Assembly: GCA_029891345.1 (NCBI GenBank)
Contig: CM056993.1
Span: 231,652,840 to 231,716,839, forward strand
From: Dryococelus australis
Lineage: Eukaryota > Arthropoda > Insecta > Phasmatodea > Phasmatidae
Reading direction: 5' to 3'
Length of the DNA: 64,000 nt
Shown one piece after another: positions 1-12,498 of this stretch (the first letter of the stretch is position 1; each line of letters opens with the position of its first letter). The notes beneath the pieces are model-generated. The model saw only the letters and a list, made by a program, of their open reading frames with translations, did not search any database and was not told the DNA's origin. A program made the translations under genes and the position numbers.

Positions 1-995
1 ACCCCTCCCTCACCATGCTCACCTAACCATCTGCCCATCTCGCAATCATAACAATCGAAGAAATTCGCAAAATTATCAAAAACCCTATTTTAAAAACCTA
101 TAAATATATAGTATTGCCTCACTCTTACCCTGCTTGGCCAAATCAACCTAACCAACAGCCCCTAACACTGAAATTCCATTTATTAAACCCCAGAAACACC
201 ACCAAAAAAAACTGACAATTATTCTGAAATAAAATAATATTACATTGATGACTTCGACCACCATACTGGATGATAATAACCTTTGCATTGTCCTCAATGA
301 CGTTGAACACAAAAACCGAGAAAAACGTAGTAAAAATTGAAGAACTGGTTCTAAGAATCAAGGAACATATAATGTTACCTCACCATACCCTTCTGCTCAC
401 ACTACCCTAACCAAATCACCGCACTCCTCACTAAGGAATTTTAAAAAAATCAAGAAAAATTGGGAGAAAAAAAAAAACCGAATTAATTCATAAAAATCAA
501 CAAACATATTATGTTCTTACTGCGATCTCCGTGTTGAATGTTAGTGAACTTAACCATGCAATTGAAAAAAATAAACAAGTAAGTTCTGAGAAATAATAAA
601 ATAAAAAAGTCCAAGATGAAATTACATACCTAATGTGGAAAACCAAGTCGGTTGAGTGCGACCCTAAAAGCTCGATTCTCGTAAACATGGCAGAGCGCAG
701 CCACTTTCTGGTATGACAATCAGCATCCGACTGAACCCATTCCTCTATATTTCATTACTATATAGCCGCTCAGTATTACGATCCCCAAAGCGAATTACTG
801 ACTTTTAAGTAATACAAATACCAAATCTACAAACCCCATCCCCGCCCAGCTTAGAAAAAAAATATATATATATGACTGAAGTGCCAAATAGAACAACTCT
901 GTAATGAATATGATTACTACCAAAGAAAAATATTACCGAACGTACTCATGGCTATATGCGCACATGCAATTGAATACATATAAACATATTACTGA
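1..995. other. AT-rich stretch, no gene seen
   Basis: Low-complexity AT-rich sequence with C/A-rich patches at its start. No coding similarity, RNA gene or complete repeat is visible; the short open frames here look like chance. Confidence 0.6.
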
Positions 996-1246
996 AGAGA
1001 GAAGATATTTGGGCGGATCTTAACTGCGAGGTCTTGAGAGCCGAAGAGGGTGATTGAGGTGAGAATTGAGCAGCGCTGGAATGAAAGTGCAGGGGAAACG
1101 CGAGATCCACGAGAAAATCCGCCAACTAGCAGCATCGTCTGGCACGATTGCCACATGCGAAAATTCGGGTAGTACCCAACCGGGGATTGAGCCCAGTTCG
1201 CCTTGGTGGAAGGCGAGCAGGCTAACTGCTCAGCCACCACGGCTCC
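996..1246 (-). mobile_element. tRNA-headed SINE, family A, copy 1
   Basis: A short interspersed element lying on the minus strand, with its tRNA-like head at the right end and its tail at the left. The head reads as a pol III type 2 promoter with an A-box-like 'GGTGGCTGAGCAGTT' and a weaker B-box. The body motif 'GGTCTTGAGAGCCGA' (plus strand) is shared with copies at 22.4, 25.7, 50.4 and 58.0 kb. Open frames crossing it on both strands are SINE read-through, of the kind that often contaminates stick-insect gene sets (recollection, not a search). The copy is nearly full length but diverged. Confidence 0.85.
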
Positions 1247-1849
1247 TCATATTATAGAAGGTTAACTAACCATTAGAAATGTTACAAAATATCCCATAAA
1301 TATTAAAACAAACCACATTGCTTACAAGTCTTTCTCCTCTTTTTACTTAAAAGACCTGAGCCCAAGGCATTTAAAATAGGCGTTACTAAAGCAAGTGTCA
1401 ATTATGAAGAGAAGATACCTTCAGGTTATAAATCGGTAATTTATACCTCGGAACCTACGATTGCACACCCTGAACAGCGCAATGACTACTATGCCAAACG
1501 AGAAAATTACAATCACACTAGTGAGAACGAGAGGTCAGTACACAGTAAACGTAACAAAATAAATACATAATCGCAAAGTCACGCTTGCCCAACATTGCAT
1601 GGATCGAGTGGCATCAAGGCCCATTCTACCCATGCCAGTCTACGAACAGTAAATTGGCCATGAGGTGGTCAAGTGCCAAAATGAAGTTAGAACATACACA
1701 TACAACAAGAAAGTTACATACCGAAAGAGAAAACTTTTTACATTATGTTAAATGGAATTTAAACTCCAGGGTGCCTAATCGCAATTTGGGAAGAGGATTC
1801 AAAAAAAATTAAGAAGGAGATATTCACAAAGCCACAGAAAATCATTAAT
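1247..1849. other. Unassigned AT-rich sequence
   Basis: No recognisable feature. The right part may hold more decayed gypsy sequence, since it leads straight into the reverse transcriptase relic, but no motif could be matched. Confidence 0.4.
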
Positions 1850-3760
1850 CCACATTTATGTCTTTCGGGCTTTACAAATGTACGCAGACTCTCCAGTGGT
1901 TTAAAGTATCGAGAAGCCTCGACTTTTGTGTCACACTTCGATGGCATACTAGTTACATCGAATAATGAAGCTGAACATGAGCAGTTCCAGGAGAAAATCT
2001 TTAAGCGACTCATTATTTATGGTTTACTTACTAACCCTTAGAAGTTCGTCTTCTGGAACCCCAGGTGAGATTCATGGGGCACAGCATCTCTGTCGATTGG
2101 ACCTGGCCTGCCCTAGAGAAGATGAATGCCATATTGCACTACAGAGAGCAATTTTTGTAAAGCAATTACGTCAATTTGCTAGCTAGAAAATGTTATAGTG
2201 AAAACATCTTCGAAAGTGCAAGACCAGCTTTACTCAATCTATCCTGATGGCTTATCCCATTTTAATCACTCCATCACGAGCAAAGATTAAGTCGCTGAAG
2301 TTGGGGCAGTGCTCCAGCAGAGTGAACAAGTTTCATGGTAGTGTGTTCAATTTTTTCTTCAAGAAGCTCAGCCCTGAACAGTGGAGATATGAGGCCTATG
2401 ATAGAGACCTCCTCGTCATATATTTGGGGTTCACATAAGTTTCACCACATGGTTGAAGCAGAGACTTCGTGATTTTCCCAGTTTACAAACCCTCATATTC
2501 GTCTTTGATCAGAACACAGGTAGTGCTCCCTTGGATGCTCTAACCGTTTATATTTAATTCGCTATTTTATCACAGACATCCAGAATTTATCAGTAACAGA
2601 CAGAGGAGTCCCTGGCATTTTATATATGGTGGATGCTCCAACTACAACCGTCGATTACCATGTTCTCTTCAGTTCGTAAGCCAAGGATGATTAGTTGAAC
2701 AGTTTTTGCCGCACGATTCCGAACTACAGCTGATTAATAGGACAAACTTACCAATGTCACCATTGGCTGTTTACTGATATGGCTAAATATCAGCATAAAG
2801 ATTGTTTAACACCTGCCCCATTCTATCATGCTGTCGTCGATGTAGCCCATCATCTGGCTCACACAAGCGTCAAGACAACTGTTATGTTAGTAATGCGAAT
2901 ATTTGTGAGAGCCATATATAAAGTGTGACTGCAAGAGTTAGTCAGGCACATGCCTACATTCCTTGCCCGTGACACAAAGTTTATACTACATCTCCTACCC
3001 AATTGATTTATTTCTGCCACCTTCATCCTGGTTCAACCATATTATATAGACCTAGTTGGTACTTTACCAGTATCACAAGGCTTCCATTAATGCATAATCA
3101 TCATTGGCCATGTCGCATATTGGTCAGAAACTGTGCCAATGGAGATCGCTGAAGCAGCAAGTATAGTCAGTGCATTCTATGCCAAATATATATAATTTTT
3201 AGTACCCTACTACAGACAATCAGCGAATCACAGAAAAAGTTCGAGTCCAAATTCTTGATGCACCTCAGCAAATATACAGGGATGACTCGACTGTGAACCA
3301 TTGCATTTCGCCTACCATCTAATTGAATGAAAGAGCTCATGCATCAGTAGATCAAAGCAGCCATATGTTGCCATAAATCACAAAACTCTGTTCATGCTGC
3401 CTACTGTACTTCTGAGAATTACAGCAGCGTGGCAGAAAGACCTCCACATATATCTTCTCAGACTCTGTGTATGGGGAACCACAGTCCTTGGCTGGAGAGT
3501 CGATATGTACCAGCTCAATTAACAACATCTGGATTCCTCGGACCTCAAAAGGAACTGCTGCACCACTTCTGTGACCTCCAATCTGGGGCTGACAGCCACT
3601 TGTGAGGGAAACGGCAAGGAGACACGGTTCGTGTTCAGGAGCCTAGTGACAACTACATAGGCCTTCGTCCTCTGCCAGGGGTCGAAGTGATGTTCATCCT
3701 TCTTTTGAAGGAACAGTTTACTTTCTGCATTGGACAACTGAACACCCGAAACTACAAAAC
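1850..3760 (+). pseudogene. Ty3/gypsy pol remnant (RT, RNase H, integrase)
   Basis: This is a decayed polyprotein of a Ty3/gypsy LTR retrotransposon, with many stops and frameshifts. In order it shows the end of the reverse transcriptase at 1,950-2,050 ('EHEQFQEKIFKRL' then 'YGLLTNP', like the family's EH..hl..VF.RL..yGL..NP). RNase H follows at 2,290-2,520 ('VGAVLQQSEQVS', 'LSPEQWRYEAYDRDLLVIY', 'RDFVIF'). The integrase core lies at 3,040-3,240 ('IDLVGTLPVSQG'), a 'VYGEPQSLAGE' motif near 3,470, and a possible GPY/F tail at 3,600-3,740. The RT metal-binding YVDD box is degraded to about 'HFDGI'. No flanking LTR pair was found. The family assignment is secure; the clade is not. Confidence 0.85.
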
Positions 3761-5257
3761 CGCAGGTACATGGCTAGAAAGGTCACCGTTTTCATAAACT
3801 ACATAGAGCAAACATACTCCAGGACAACTACTAGATAATTTAACAACACCAACTCCTATCAGAGAGCCGAACACAAGTCCCCTGGTTCCAGATAACTCAC
3901 CCCATTGCCAGTATAATTTTCTTCGAAATTAAGTGTATGTATATGCCTCCCGGCCATCGTTAGGGTAATTTTACATCTTCTGTGTCTATCATGAGCAGGA
4001 GAAATGGACTGGCAGATCGCCACAGGCTGCAGAAACAGCACGAATTAGTTATGCACCCATGATTTGTAGCAGCCCAGCAGACATCACAGTGTAAAGCAGT
4101 GCATATATGCATGAATTTGTCGTGCTAGGCAAGGAGTTTCAGCCTAACTATACTGTCGGTCTTGCCAGGCAAGATTCCAGCCACTTTGCATGGCTGTTCA
4201 GGGCAGAGAAAGTTTCCAGTCTCGAACAGTGATCTGAACTGTATCCTCGTCACTTTGTAGTGCTACATTCAGGGTGACAATAAGTAGTGCACAATTGATG
4301 CGACCGGCATTTTATTCATCAAGAATCGTTCTCTAGCGCACACTAGTGGCAACTAGCTACAAAAAACAAATAGTTAACTTACGGTTACTACTCATAAAGA
4401 TATTTAGCGAAAATAGAGATATCATGGCGAAGAGTGATTGGAGCAGGGAGAGTAAGCAGGGACTCTAATTTATTTAAAACATTTTCAATTAATTTTCAGG
4501 TAAATATGCATTTGTAAGACACAATACTTTAACATGTAGACGAACGTCACAAAGACATTTTCTCAAACACAAATTTAAATCTCCAAATTTTTACTTAATT
4601 CCAAATATTTTATTAAATTTATATAACTTACTTGCAATTTACTTTTTTATAACCCGATTAATAGAAGAGGCACTGAGAACTTTTGGTTGTTCATTAAAAT
4701 CTGCATTTGGAATTCACATTTAGACAGTGTCGTACTTCTGCTAGATAGTTAAGCCTTAGGCCTATTTTTTCTTCACCATAAAATTATTATTGACCATTTC
4801 TTTTAGTTTCCTCGATGTAAAAATATGCAGAGTTCCTAAATTCATAACTTTTTGGGTACCTACTATAACCCTAAGGGTTACAAGTGACACATTTGAAAAA
4901 TATGATAGTTAAGTGCAACAGTTATATAAGTGGGCCTCCATCAGTTGCTGCAATCTAATGTGTGAAAGATAAACGACTTAATAATTCGCTAGTTTGGTTT
5001 GGAAGAGAAACAGGGGTTATCTATTCATGCAATTTTTCTGTTATGAAGACGTGAAGTATCTGGTTTATGTTAATTTAAGTGAAATACTTATTTGGCTTTG
5101 TGTTTTTTTATTGTGTATCATAAGTTTAACATTGAAATAAATATAGATTATTCGAAATTGTTACAATCATGGAATATAATTCATAAGACAATATTTCCAC
5201 TCTTTTCGAAGGTGAGTATTTAAGACTATTTGTTCAGCCTTCGCTTGTGAATTTAGA
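3761..5257. other. Unassigned sequence downstream of gypsy remnant
   Basis: The first ~500 bases are less AT-rich and could be decayed 3' retrotransposon sequence or LTR, but no matching LTR lies upstream. The rest is AT-rich with no feature seen. Confidence 0.4.
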
Positions 5258-5427
5258 CCATGTTCGAATTGGCAGATTTCGTCGAAAGATTTCGTTAGTA
5301 GTTATTTTCACTTAGACGACTCGAGTGTTTTGTTACGACTGTTGAACAAATGACACTCGGCCTAGTCTGAATTGCACCGTACGAAATCGCAAAGTAGAAA
5401 ATCACGAAATCTCCAATTCTAACATGG
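5258..5427. mobile_element. Foldback MITE, about 170 bp
   Basis: The ends are inverted copies: the left end 'CCATGTTCGAATTGG' matches the reverse complement of the right end, 'CCATGTTAGAATTGG', and the match runs on through 'AGATTTCGT'. The middle is also partly self-complementary (an 'AGTGTTTTGTT' arm against 'AACAAATGACACT'), so the whole unit can fold into one hairpin. It has no coding capacity, as expected of a miniature inverted-repeat element. The superfamily is unclear because no confident target duplication is visible. Confidence 0.65.
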
Positions 5428-6223
5428 ACATATTTTAAACAATTGAAAATTATATATTTTTTTGTTTTATTTGTCCGCTTATATTTATTGGTTTTGCTAC
5501 TGATAACACCGGTGAAGATGCTACGTAGGAACCAGAGATTGAAAGTGATAAATCCAGTACAAGAAACAATTCTAGTGATAAATGTAATTTAAGGTAACTA
5601 GCCCGAATAAGACGAAGATCTTAATAAAACAATGCTATATATTTTTTTTAACTCAGCCATTTGAACAATATATGGCAGTTCTGATACTATTTCGCTCTCC
5701 TCATGATGTTGTGACCGTAACAGGATCTTTATACAATCATGCGTACATCCCTAGTAGTTTGATGGCATAGCTGCATAAATATGGTTTTTTGTCAACCGAA
5801 GTTAGAATTTCGTAAGTTCTGTGTATATCACATGTATAGTGATATATGTATATACTTTATTTGTAATTTAATTCTCCTTTGTACTATATAATAATATTGC
5901 ACTTTGTTGGAAGTGTCACAATTAAAAATTTATAAAAATTTACACAAGGTGTAGTGCTCCTAATAGAGACAGTGGTGGCGTTATTTGCAGCGAGTTTTAA
6001 CAATATTGGGGATACAATGGCAGCTGCTTTCAATCATCACTGTTAGAAAAACATGCAGTAAAGAACATTGCGTGTTTCAAGAATATAACTTCCCCCCACC
6101 CCCACAATCCTTCGGGCGAAATCCACATGTAGCATACTTATTGCAAATTTTATTTTTTTTACTTACGTTTTCTGTAAAGCACATTGTTTCTTGTCGCAAT
6201 CAACCATGACTGGTGAAAACTCT
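5428..6223. other. Unassigned AT-rich sequence
   Basis: Nothing recognisable; long AT runs and no coding similarity. Confidence 0.5.
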
Positions 6224-6510
6224 ACACTGAGAGAAACATTTGGTTGAGCCAATCAAATATTTGTTTATATATGGCCAAACAAATTGATTCAGTTGATTCA
6301 ACCAAATATTTCGTTGTCAGGCAGATTTTGTTGGCTCAAATACATGGTTTGTTTAGTTCAAGTGTATATTTTGTTAACTTAACCAAATCAGTATCGTTGA
6401 CTTTCAAATTTGGTTTATTTAACAAAATATTTCGTATGAGTAACTATATCTTCGTTTGGCCGTAGACAAACGCACGTTTGGTTGGCTCAACCAAACATTT
6501 CTCTCAGTGT
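6224..6510. mobile_element. TIR MITE with TA target site (family B, complete)
   Basis: A 287-bp element with ~30-bp terminal inverted repeats. It starts 'ACACTGAGAGAAACATTTGG' and its end reads the same in reverse complement with few changes. Each terminal CACTG is flanked by TA, which fits a Tc1/mariner-type TA duplication. The interior repeats 'CCAAATATTTG'-like motifs. The open frames crossing it are not genes. A diverged relative lies at about 41.0-41.2 kb. Confidence 0.8.
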
Positions 6511-8459
6511 ACACTGTAGCAAACCCGATGGAACGAAGGTCAGAGGAAAGATGCAATCCAGGTAGTAATACATGGTCTAACCCTCCCAACCAGGTATCGA
6601 AGGACATGGTTATACCACGGAGGACTCGTCGAAAAAATCGTGCTTTCAGGTTGCTACGCCCTGTCCAGGGCGACGCAAAGGAGCATACCACCGCCCCAAA
6701 ATTCACAACAGTCAACAGACCACAGAGTACATGAAATATTATTATTTTTTGGCATATAACACTGCATAAAGAAAACATAAGCTGCTTTGCAAGACATCGA
6801 CTTTTTATATGCTCAAACATAATTCATAGGTTAACACATTTGTCTAGGTAAATTAACAAATCATACATTATATAAAATACCCTCAATAAACTATGCTCAA
6901 ACAGCTTGAAAATACCGTTATCTTTCCATGGCATTTAAAGCCAATATAAAATACATATAATACTAATACATAATTTGGCTGTGATCTTTGAATAAATATT
7001 GCAATGGGGTGAATGACTAGATGGAGATATTTGGACATTCGCCATTGCGATTCAGATGTATGTGGTGGAAAAAAACAGGACTGAGAACGAAAAAATACTT
7101 AAATATGACGAGCAACCTATGGAAGAGAAAATTAATTTATGTATACATACCAAACTGTTATAGAAAGAACGAAATCAAAATACCCAGAGAAAATACCAGG
7201 ATCGTTATGCTCGCACTTCTTACAACCTACACTCGCAACATACTAAAATTCAATGCTCCCACGGAGTTTGCATTGGCAGTGCTACCAAATTATGTTTTTT
7301 GAGGTTATGACCACCATCTTGGGGTATAATCTCATTCACCTCATGACTTTAGGCTTTTATATCTTTAGTTTTTAATATTTTTAAGGCTCGTAAACGCTAT
7401 ATTCGGGTTGGGGGGGGGGGAGGTGGAAGGGCGTAACATACAATTGTAACCCCCAAATGTTCCCTTTACCACACCATAGAGAAATTTAGCTAAACTATAT
7501 GTGTAGAGTACATTCAGATAACAGCAGGTTGATTAACAACACTTCCATGAACAGAAACAGTCTTCCAACAAATTATGTCACGTGGGTCAATATCGTTCAA
7601 ATTATTGGCTGAAGGATTCTTGGCATTATAAGCTTTCCTGAAGAAACAAAATTCCAAAAGGCAACTTCCAACATTGGCAGTAATACCTTAAAGTCCTAAC
7701 CGAAACATAAATGACAAAAAAATATATAACTCTCTTCTGCTCCAATAACTTTAACGCACATGACTTATCTTCGTTGTAAACATCATAACTTACAGGCAAA
7801 TATTACGAAATACCTTCTGAGGATAATACCGAGAATAATGAATTCATCTTCGATACATTGTAATACGAAATCTAAAAAAAAAAAAAAAAAAAAAAAAAAA
7901 CGCATCCATTAAATTCCGCACCTATACTTAAATTACACATTACCAATATGTGATGCAATATACGGAAGTTGATAAGCGCCATGGCTAAAGTCGGCGTCGG
8001 GCTGCACCCGGGTGCGTTGCAGAACTTCAAGTGTATACAGGAATATAAGGTAGGAAGAATTTTTCACGCACACACCACACGTAGATTCTTGTAGGATTTT
8101 TAGCAGAAATTCTCGCCATGCTGAAACTGCGTAGTTGTCTGACTGTGGAAAAGTTCCCTAAATCAGACGCCTCGTCTCAAGGTAAAACTAACAGAAAATT
8201 AGGGGGAAATCCTGTGCTATTCCGCAACAAGAGGGCCGGCTCCGCTAAAGGAATTTTAGTTTGGCATATACAGGATTTCCCATTTATCTTGGCCACCCAG
8301 AAGAACTCCGTACCGGGGTTCCAAGTAAATAAGTATTTCATTTAAATATTGTATAACTGGAAGGGTATTGGTATTCAGCCTTACACAATTATTTAACCGT
8401 GAGATACAAGTACTAACAGCAGTTTTATAAACTGCAGCATGTTTATTTTGCTAAAAAGT
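6511..8459. other. Unassigned sequence with homopolymer tracts
   Basis: Mostly AT-rich. It contains a G run near 7,410 and an A run of about 30 near 7,868-7,900, possibly the tail of a lost retroposon. A short ATG-initiated frame at 7,981 is listed separately. No other feature was recognised. Confidence 0.5.
7981..8049 (+). other. Possible short first coding exon
   Basis: An ATG in a favourable context (GCGCCATGG) opens a 23-codon frame (MAKVGVGLHPGALQ...). It ends at 'AAG' followed by a donor-like GTAGGA, and the frame stays open only a few codons past that site. The block is locally GC-richer than its surroundings. No family was recognised and no matching acceptor could be tied to it. This is a weak candidate and may be chance. 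Confidence 0.15.
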
Positions 8460-8986
8460 TAAATGCAACTCGTCAAGACCTACACTATCTACCAAAAAGT
8501 AATTGGGCACCTGTCCACAATGTTTGCTCGGTGGTTGCCACCCCGTTAGAACCTAGTAGGGCTGCCTCTTGTGGCTATAACAGCAGCCACCCTGTCTGGC
8601 ATGCTCTCTACGATTGTTTGCAGGACATCCACGGGGATTCGTAGCCATTCCTCTTGCAACCGTTCCGTGAGTTGAGCAATGGATTTTGGCTGCGCCTGAC
8701 GAGCCCTCACCCGGCGATCCAATTCGTCCCAATGATGTTCTATAGGATTGAGGTCGGGGCTCTGGGTGGGCCAGTCTAAGAGGCGAACATTGTTGTCGGC
8801 TTACCACTGCATAGAAGCCCTTGAAACATGGCACCTGGCATTGTCATCCTGGAAGTAATACGGGTCCATTCCGTAAACACACCACAATGTTGGGAGCATT
8901 TCATTATCCAGAATATTACAATATGCCTCTGTGTTCATGCAACCCGGACAAACACCAGCGGTCTTGCGCCGAAGGCCGTGAAACAC
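8460..8986 (-). pseudogene. Tc1-like transposase, C-terminal half, broken
   Basis: Catalytic C-terminal part of a Tc1/mariner-superfamily DDE transposase. Reading leftward it shows 'YYFQDDNARCHVS' (second catalytic Asp region), then 'LLDWPTQSPDLNPIEHHWDE' holding the last acidic residue of the DDE triad. The helical tail 'LQEEWLRIPVDVLQTIVESM' follows, then 'RVAAVIATRG'. One in-frame stop lies between the two catalytic blocks near 8,803, where relatives have Tyr. The N-terminal DNA-binding domain and first catalytic Asp are missing, because similarity stops at about 8,986. Related Tc1 proteins are about 340 residues; roughly 170 remain here. Confidence 0.9.
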
Positions 8987-9170
8987 AAGTCAACTGACAT
9001 ACTGAATTACCTATCTTTACAGATGCACAATTACTTTTTGGTATATAGTGTTTTTAAGCATGTAGCACAATGTACACCTTCTTAACATGAACATTCAGTA
9101 GGACATATACATGAGAACCTTACTGCTCATTAGTAGTACTATCCCTAAGGGAACTGCGAGGGGAGACCGT

Positions 9171-9890
9171 TCACATTACATGTTCAAGGTGGTAACCACT
9201 GTCAGTGATACACAAGTTCAGTCGCTGGATGAATGACAACACTGATTCCTCCAGTCTTGCCTGCTGAAGAACATTACAAGCACACACAATAGGTACCTGT
9301 ATATTCTCTGGAGTTGTTGGAATATCTCGATAGACATTGGTATTGAGATAGCCCAAATGAAAAAAGTCCAGGGGGTTAGGGTCAGGAGACCGAGCAGGCC
9401 ACTGAACTTGTCCTCCATGACCAATCCACCTACCAGGATATTTTCGGTTCAGAACACGACCTGCATGCATGGCATTATGTGCTGGGCATTCATCGTGCTG
9501 GTGCCACATTTTGATTAATTTCCTTATAGGTGTCTCCCCAGGAGACCAGTAATAATTATTTTTATGAGGGCTTTCTCCCTGCCATTTCGGTGACCATCCG
9601 AAAAATAAAGCCCTATAAAATTATCGACAACTATACCACACCAGATGTTAAATCTCCATCGACGCTGATTGTCCACCTGTCGAAACCATCTTGGGTTCTC
9701 GGTGGCCCAATAATGTATGTCCCTCGTATTCACTTGGCGTGTGTTGGAGAACAACCACTCATCTGTAAAAATGATAACCGAAAATGTTCGAGTTGGCAAT
9801 AATGTTATGCGGTGCCCATTGACAGAACTCTACACGATTCTACAAATCATTCTCATGCCATTTTTTGTGTAAGTGTACAGGATAGGAATA
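9171..9890 (-). pseudogene. Second mariner-superfamily transposase relic, frameshifted
   Basis: A different Tc1/mariner-superfamily transposase from the one at 8.5 kb. From right to left it shows 'RVEFCQWAPHNI' near 9,800-9,840, 'FTDEWLFSNTRQVN' (first catalytic Asp), 'YWATENPRWFRQV', 'WCGIVVDNFIGLYF', 'MWHQHDECPAHN' (second Asp) and 'WIGHGGQVQWPARSPDPNPL' (third Asp). Frame changes near 9,785 and 9,525-9,545 break it. This arrangement matches the insect group often co-annotated with a DUF4817 helix-turn-helix (family recollection). No TIRs were found, and part of the N-terminus is absent or unreadable. Confidence 0.85.
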
Positions 9891-10559
9891 GAATGTATGA
9901 TGCTTAAGAATGCAATGTGCATTCGTTTAGTTTCTAAAGTTTCAAAAAAAATTGCTATCGTTTTTTAGTATTTTTAAGCGCTATATTTTGTTCGAGATGG
10001 TGGCCAAAGGTCAAGGTCAAGTTAGCCATATCACCCAAGGTCAAAGTCATGGTTGCTTGTCATGGTTCCTGCAATATATGTTTGCAGAATGAATACAAAA
10101 ATAAACTTAAATCCGACTGACGAAATATGAAAATATGTACATCATATGAAATTGGTGCAATTCTCTGTGTTTATGTTATTCAAATATCATTTCGAGCAAA
10201 GATAGAAAAATACTTCAGTAATCCATTTGTTCTGCTTTTGCAATATTTCATTTTCTAATAGCTTAAATGCCGTCGTTCGGGTCGGACGTGTTCTGCTGCT
10301 AGTGTTGCGAGTGTTTTCGGTAATCTGAATTAGATAGTTTCGTTTCACTCGGTTGAAGTAAAAAACTCTACCAAGGTCACGAGTGATGGTAAAAAATATG
10401 TTTACAGCACTGCGCGGTCCTGGACCCAGGGGGGGGGGGTGGGTGGGTACGAATGTCATGAAGACTGCCTCTAAGTACTTTGGAGGTGAAAAACACAATA
10501 CCAAGCCCTTGGTTAGTAAAGAAGTCGTTTACTATTCTAACTCACCAGACAGAGCTGCT
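9891..10559. other. Unassigned sequence, G-run at 10,430
   Basis: AT-rich sequence with short AAGGTCA-type repeats at 10,003-10,047 and a G homopolymer near 10,430. No supported gene; the 105-codon minus frame crossing the G run has no recognisable motif. Confidence 0.45.
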
Positions 10560-11590
10560 TAGTCTTGATTACCATTGTATAACTCGACGTGCAATGCTCG
10601 ACGCATGTGCAATATGGATTGGTTGGCAAGTGGTTATAGCTAGTTTCCTTTACATTTATTTTCTTTGCTTTACATATGTTTGAGACGGTATGTAGCAGTG
10701 ACGACCTTGTCGCTACCTATGCTTCTCGACTCATAGTATTTTTATTTTTTAGTCTAATGTGGCGTACGTTGCTCGATACTCGTACACTATGTGATGGTTG
10801 GTAGTGGAACTCGTGTGCCTCTGCACTGTAGCTTAGCTCGGTCGGAAGGTGTGCGTGGGGAAAATATCGTTAACTATTCTGCTGTACTAAGCGAGGCTAA
10901 CACGTCAGTTTGCAGATGCATGGTCTTGTCTAGCATCGACTGATGTGATGTGCAGTGCTCATCGCTTGTACAGTACATGATGATTGGTAGGTGACTATAA
11001 CTTTCTATAGGTATATCTCATCATCAATATGTAGTAGTGCCGTTGTCTCTCGCATGGCCACGGTTTTAAATGTATGCTTTTACAAGTCATGTAAAGAGTG
11101 TCTTCAAATTATCACTGCTGGTAAATAGTGTACTGTATACATGGGTGAGTGTTCTGCGTGCTGTACGTCGGAATTCGAACATGTGTGTCGATGCGAGTGC
11201 TCCTGGTGATCGACATCGGTAATCCAAAATGGTGTTGATGTCCCCCTCTGTCAGAGGTAACAAAGATGGTTGAAGGCTTCCGCGACCCTAGCAGACTATG
11301 GTCGTGCACTCTAGCATTCGACTGGAGAAACGAAGGTTGGTGAAAGCCTCTGTGTGTGTATTGCTCAACCGACCGTTGGTAGGGAGCTGAGTTCGAGACT
11401 TGACAGTATACAAAAAAAATATGAATTTTCTTTCAGACTTCGACAAAATCTGGTAATTCCTTTTCTAGTAATGGAGGTAAACCTAATATTAGTGTGGGTT
11501 TTGTCAGATGAATAACATGCATAACATATATTCACTTTACCTTTATTTTACAAACATGAAATAAGACTGCCTACTTATATGTGATTCATG
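10560..11590. repeat. Degenerate tandem flank of the zinc-finger locus
   Basis: About three diverged ~200-bp units share motifs such as 'GATTGGTTGG' or 'GATTGGTAGG' and 'ATGTAGCAGTG' or 'ATGTAGTAGTGC', near 10,590, 10,760 and 10,950. Related sequence reappears near 15,040-15,160, and a piece ending 'GAGTTCGAGACTTG' occurs at both 11,390 and 13,727. This suggests the flank was amplified together with the zinc-finger cassette to its right. Confidence 0.5.
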
Positions 11591-11599
11591 CTCAAATTA

Positions 11600-12110
11600 T
11601 TTTTCATTCGAGCAAAACATTAATGGCAACTGTTTTTTTTTTTGCAGGACACTTCCTGCTGTGAGCATTCCAGGAACTGTTATTCGTCTATACTGCACAG
11701 CAGTTAACACATAAGTAGGTCTTGTAGACGGTGGCAAATGGACAGTGACTCTCTTCGCCACATCTAGCACTGGTATGCTTAGCGAATGTCTTGCCGCAAT
11801 ACTTACTCTGGCTTCTTGATGAACGACGAACATTTCCTTTACACTTTTTGTTATGTCTATACAGATTAGCGATGTGAGTAAACACAGCATCGCAGTTATC
11901 ACAGTGGAACGCCTTGTATGCTGGGCTGAACAAACAATGCCCACTTTCATGTCGGTGTGCATGGCAACTTTTACTGAATGTATTTCCATAAAAGTAACAC
12001 TGATACCTAAATGCTTGCACCGACTCTTCAAGGTCCTTGCTGTTGACTATGCTGGTGGTGTTACAGATGTCATGTCTTCACCCATTGACTCTGTCTTCAT
12101 AGTATAGCGA
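11600..12110 (-). pseudogene. Zinc-finger cassette, copy 1 (C2H2/C2HC)
   Basis: Best preserved unit of a decayed zinc-finger gene array. Reading leftward it has a leader ('SIVNSKDLEESVQAF') and finger 1 ('YQCYFYGNTFSKS..HAHRHESGH'), whose second Cys is replaced by Tyr. Finger 2 ('FHCDNCDAVFTHI..LYRHNKKC') follows C-x2-C-x12-H-x3-C. A damaged finger 3 ('YCGKTFAKH') follows. Finger 4 ('YLCVNCCAV*TNNSSW..AHSRKC') has C2HC spacing and an in-frame stop. Zinc fingers of this type bind nucleic acid or protein. The stop and lost Cys mark this copy as non-functional, unless the stop lies in an intron or is an error. Confidence 0.7.
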
Positions 12111-12255
12111 AGAACACGGTCACACAGTGGTAACATAGATACCGCACTGCTTGTAGCGATTGTTCAGGGAATCCTTGCTGTTGATGATGCTGGCAGTGTT
12201 ATAGATGGTAAGTCTTCAACCATTGATTTCATCTTCGTATTGTAGCAAAGTATAT
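12111..12255 (-). pseudogene. Extra leader unit of the zinc-finger array
   Basis: A lone repeat of the leader coding segment ('TASIINSKDSLNN') that runs straight into copy 1 without its own fingers. It shows that units were duplicated unequally. Confidence 0.5.
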
Positions 12256-12498
12256 GGTCATAATAAATGAATGGCACCATAACGGCCTGCTTTCCACAAT
12301 GTGCGCCGACGATTTGACGTATGCATCACATTATATGTGCTTATATACTGTTCACAATGTATGCTAGTTTGGTTTGCTCATCTTGGGTTGTCTCATTAGA
12401 TCATTGCTCGCTGTGTGATGTATACATCTGCATGGTTGCTGGACTGAAATATGGTGCCTTATCAGATCGTTTGCTGTCTAGCATGTTACATGCTCAAA

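Noticed and set aside
10003-10047. Cluster of FTZ-F1/ERR-type TCAAGGTCA sites
   Set aside because: Only two or three short copies in a simple-repeat-like setting; too little to support a regulatory call.
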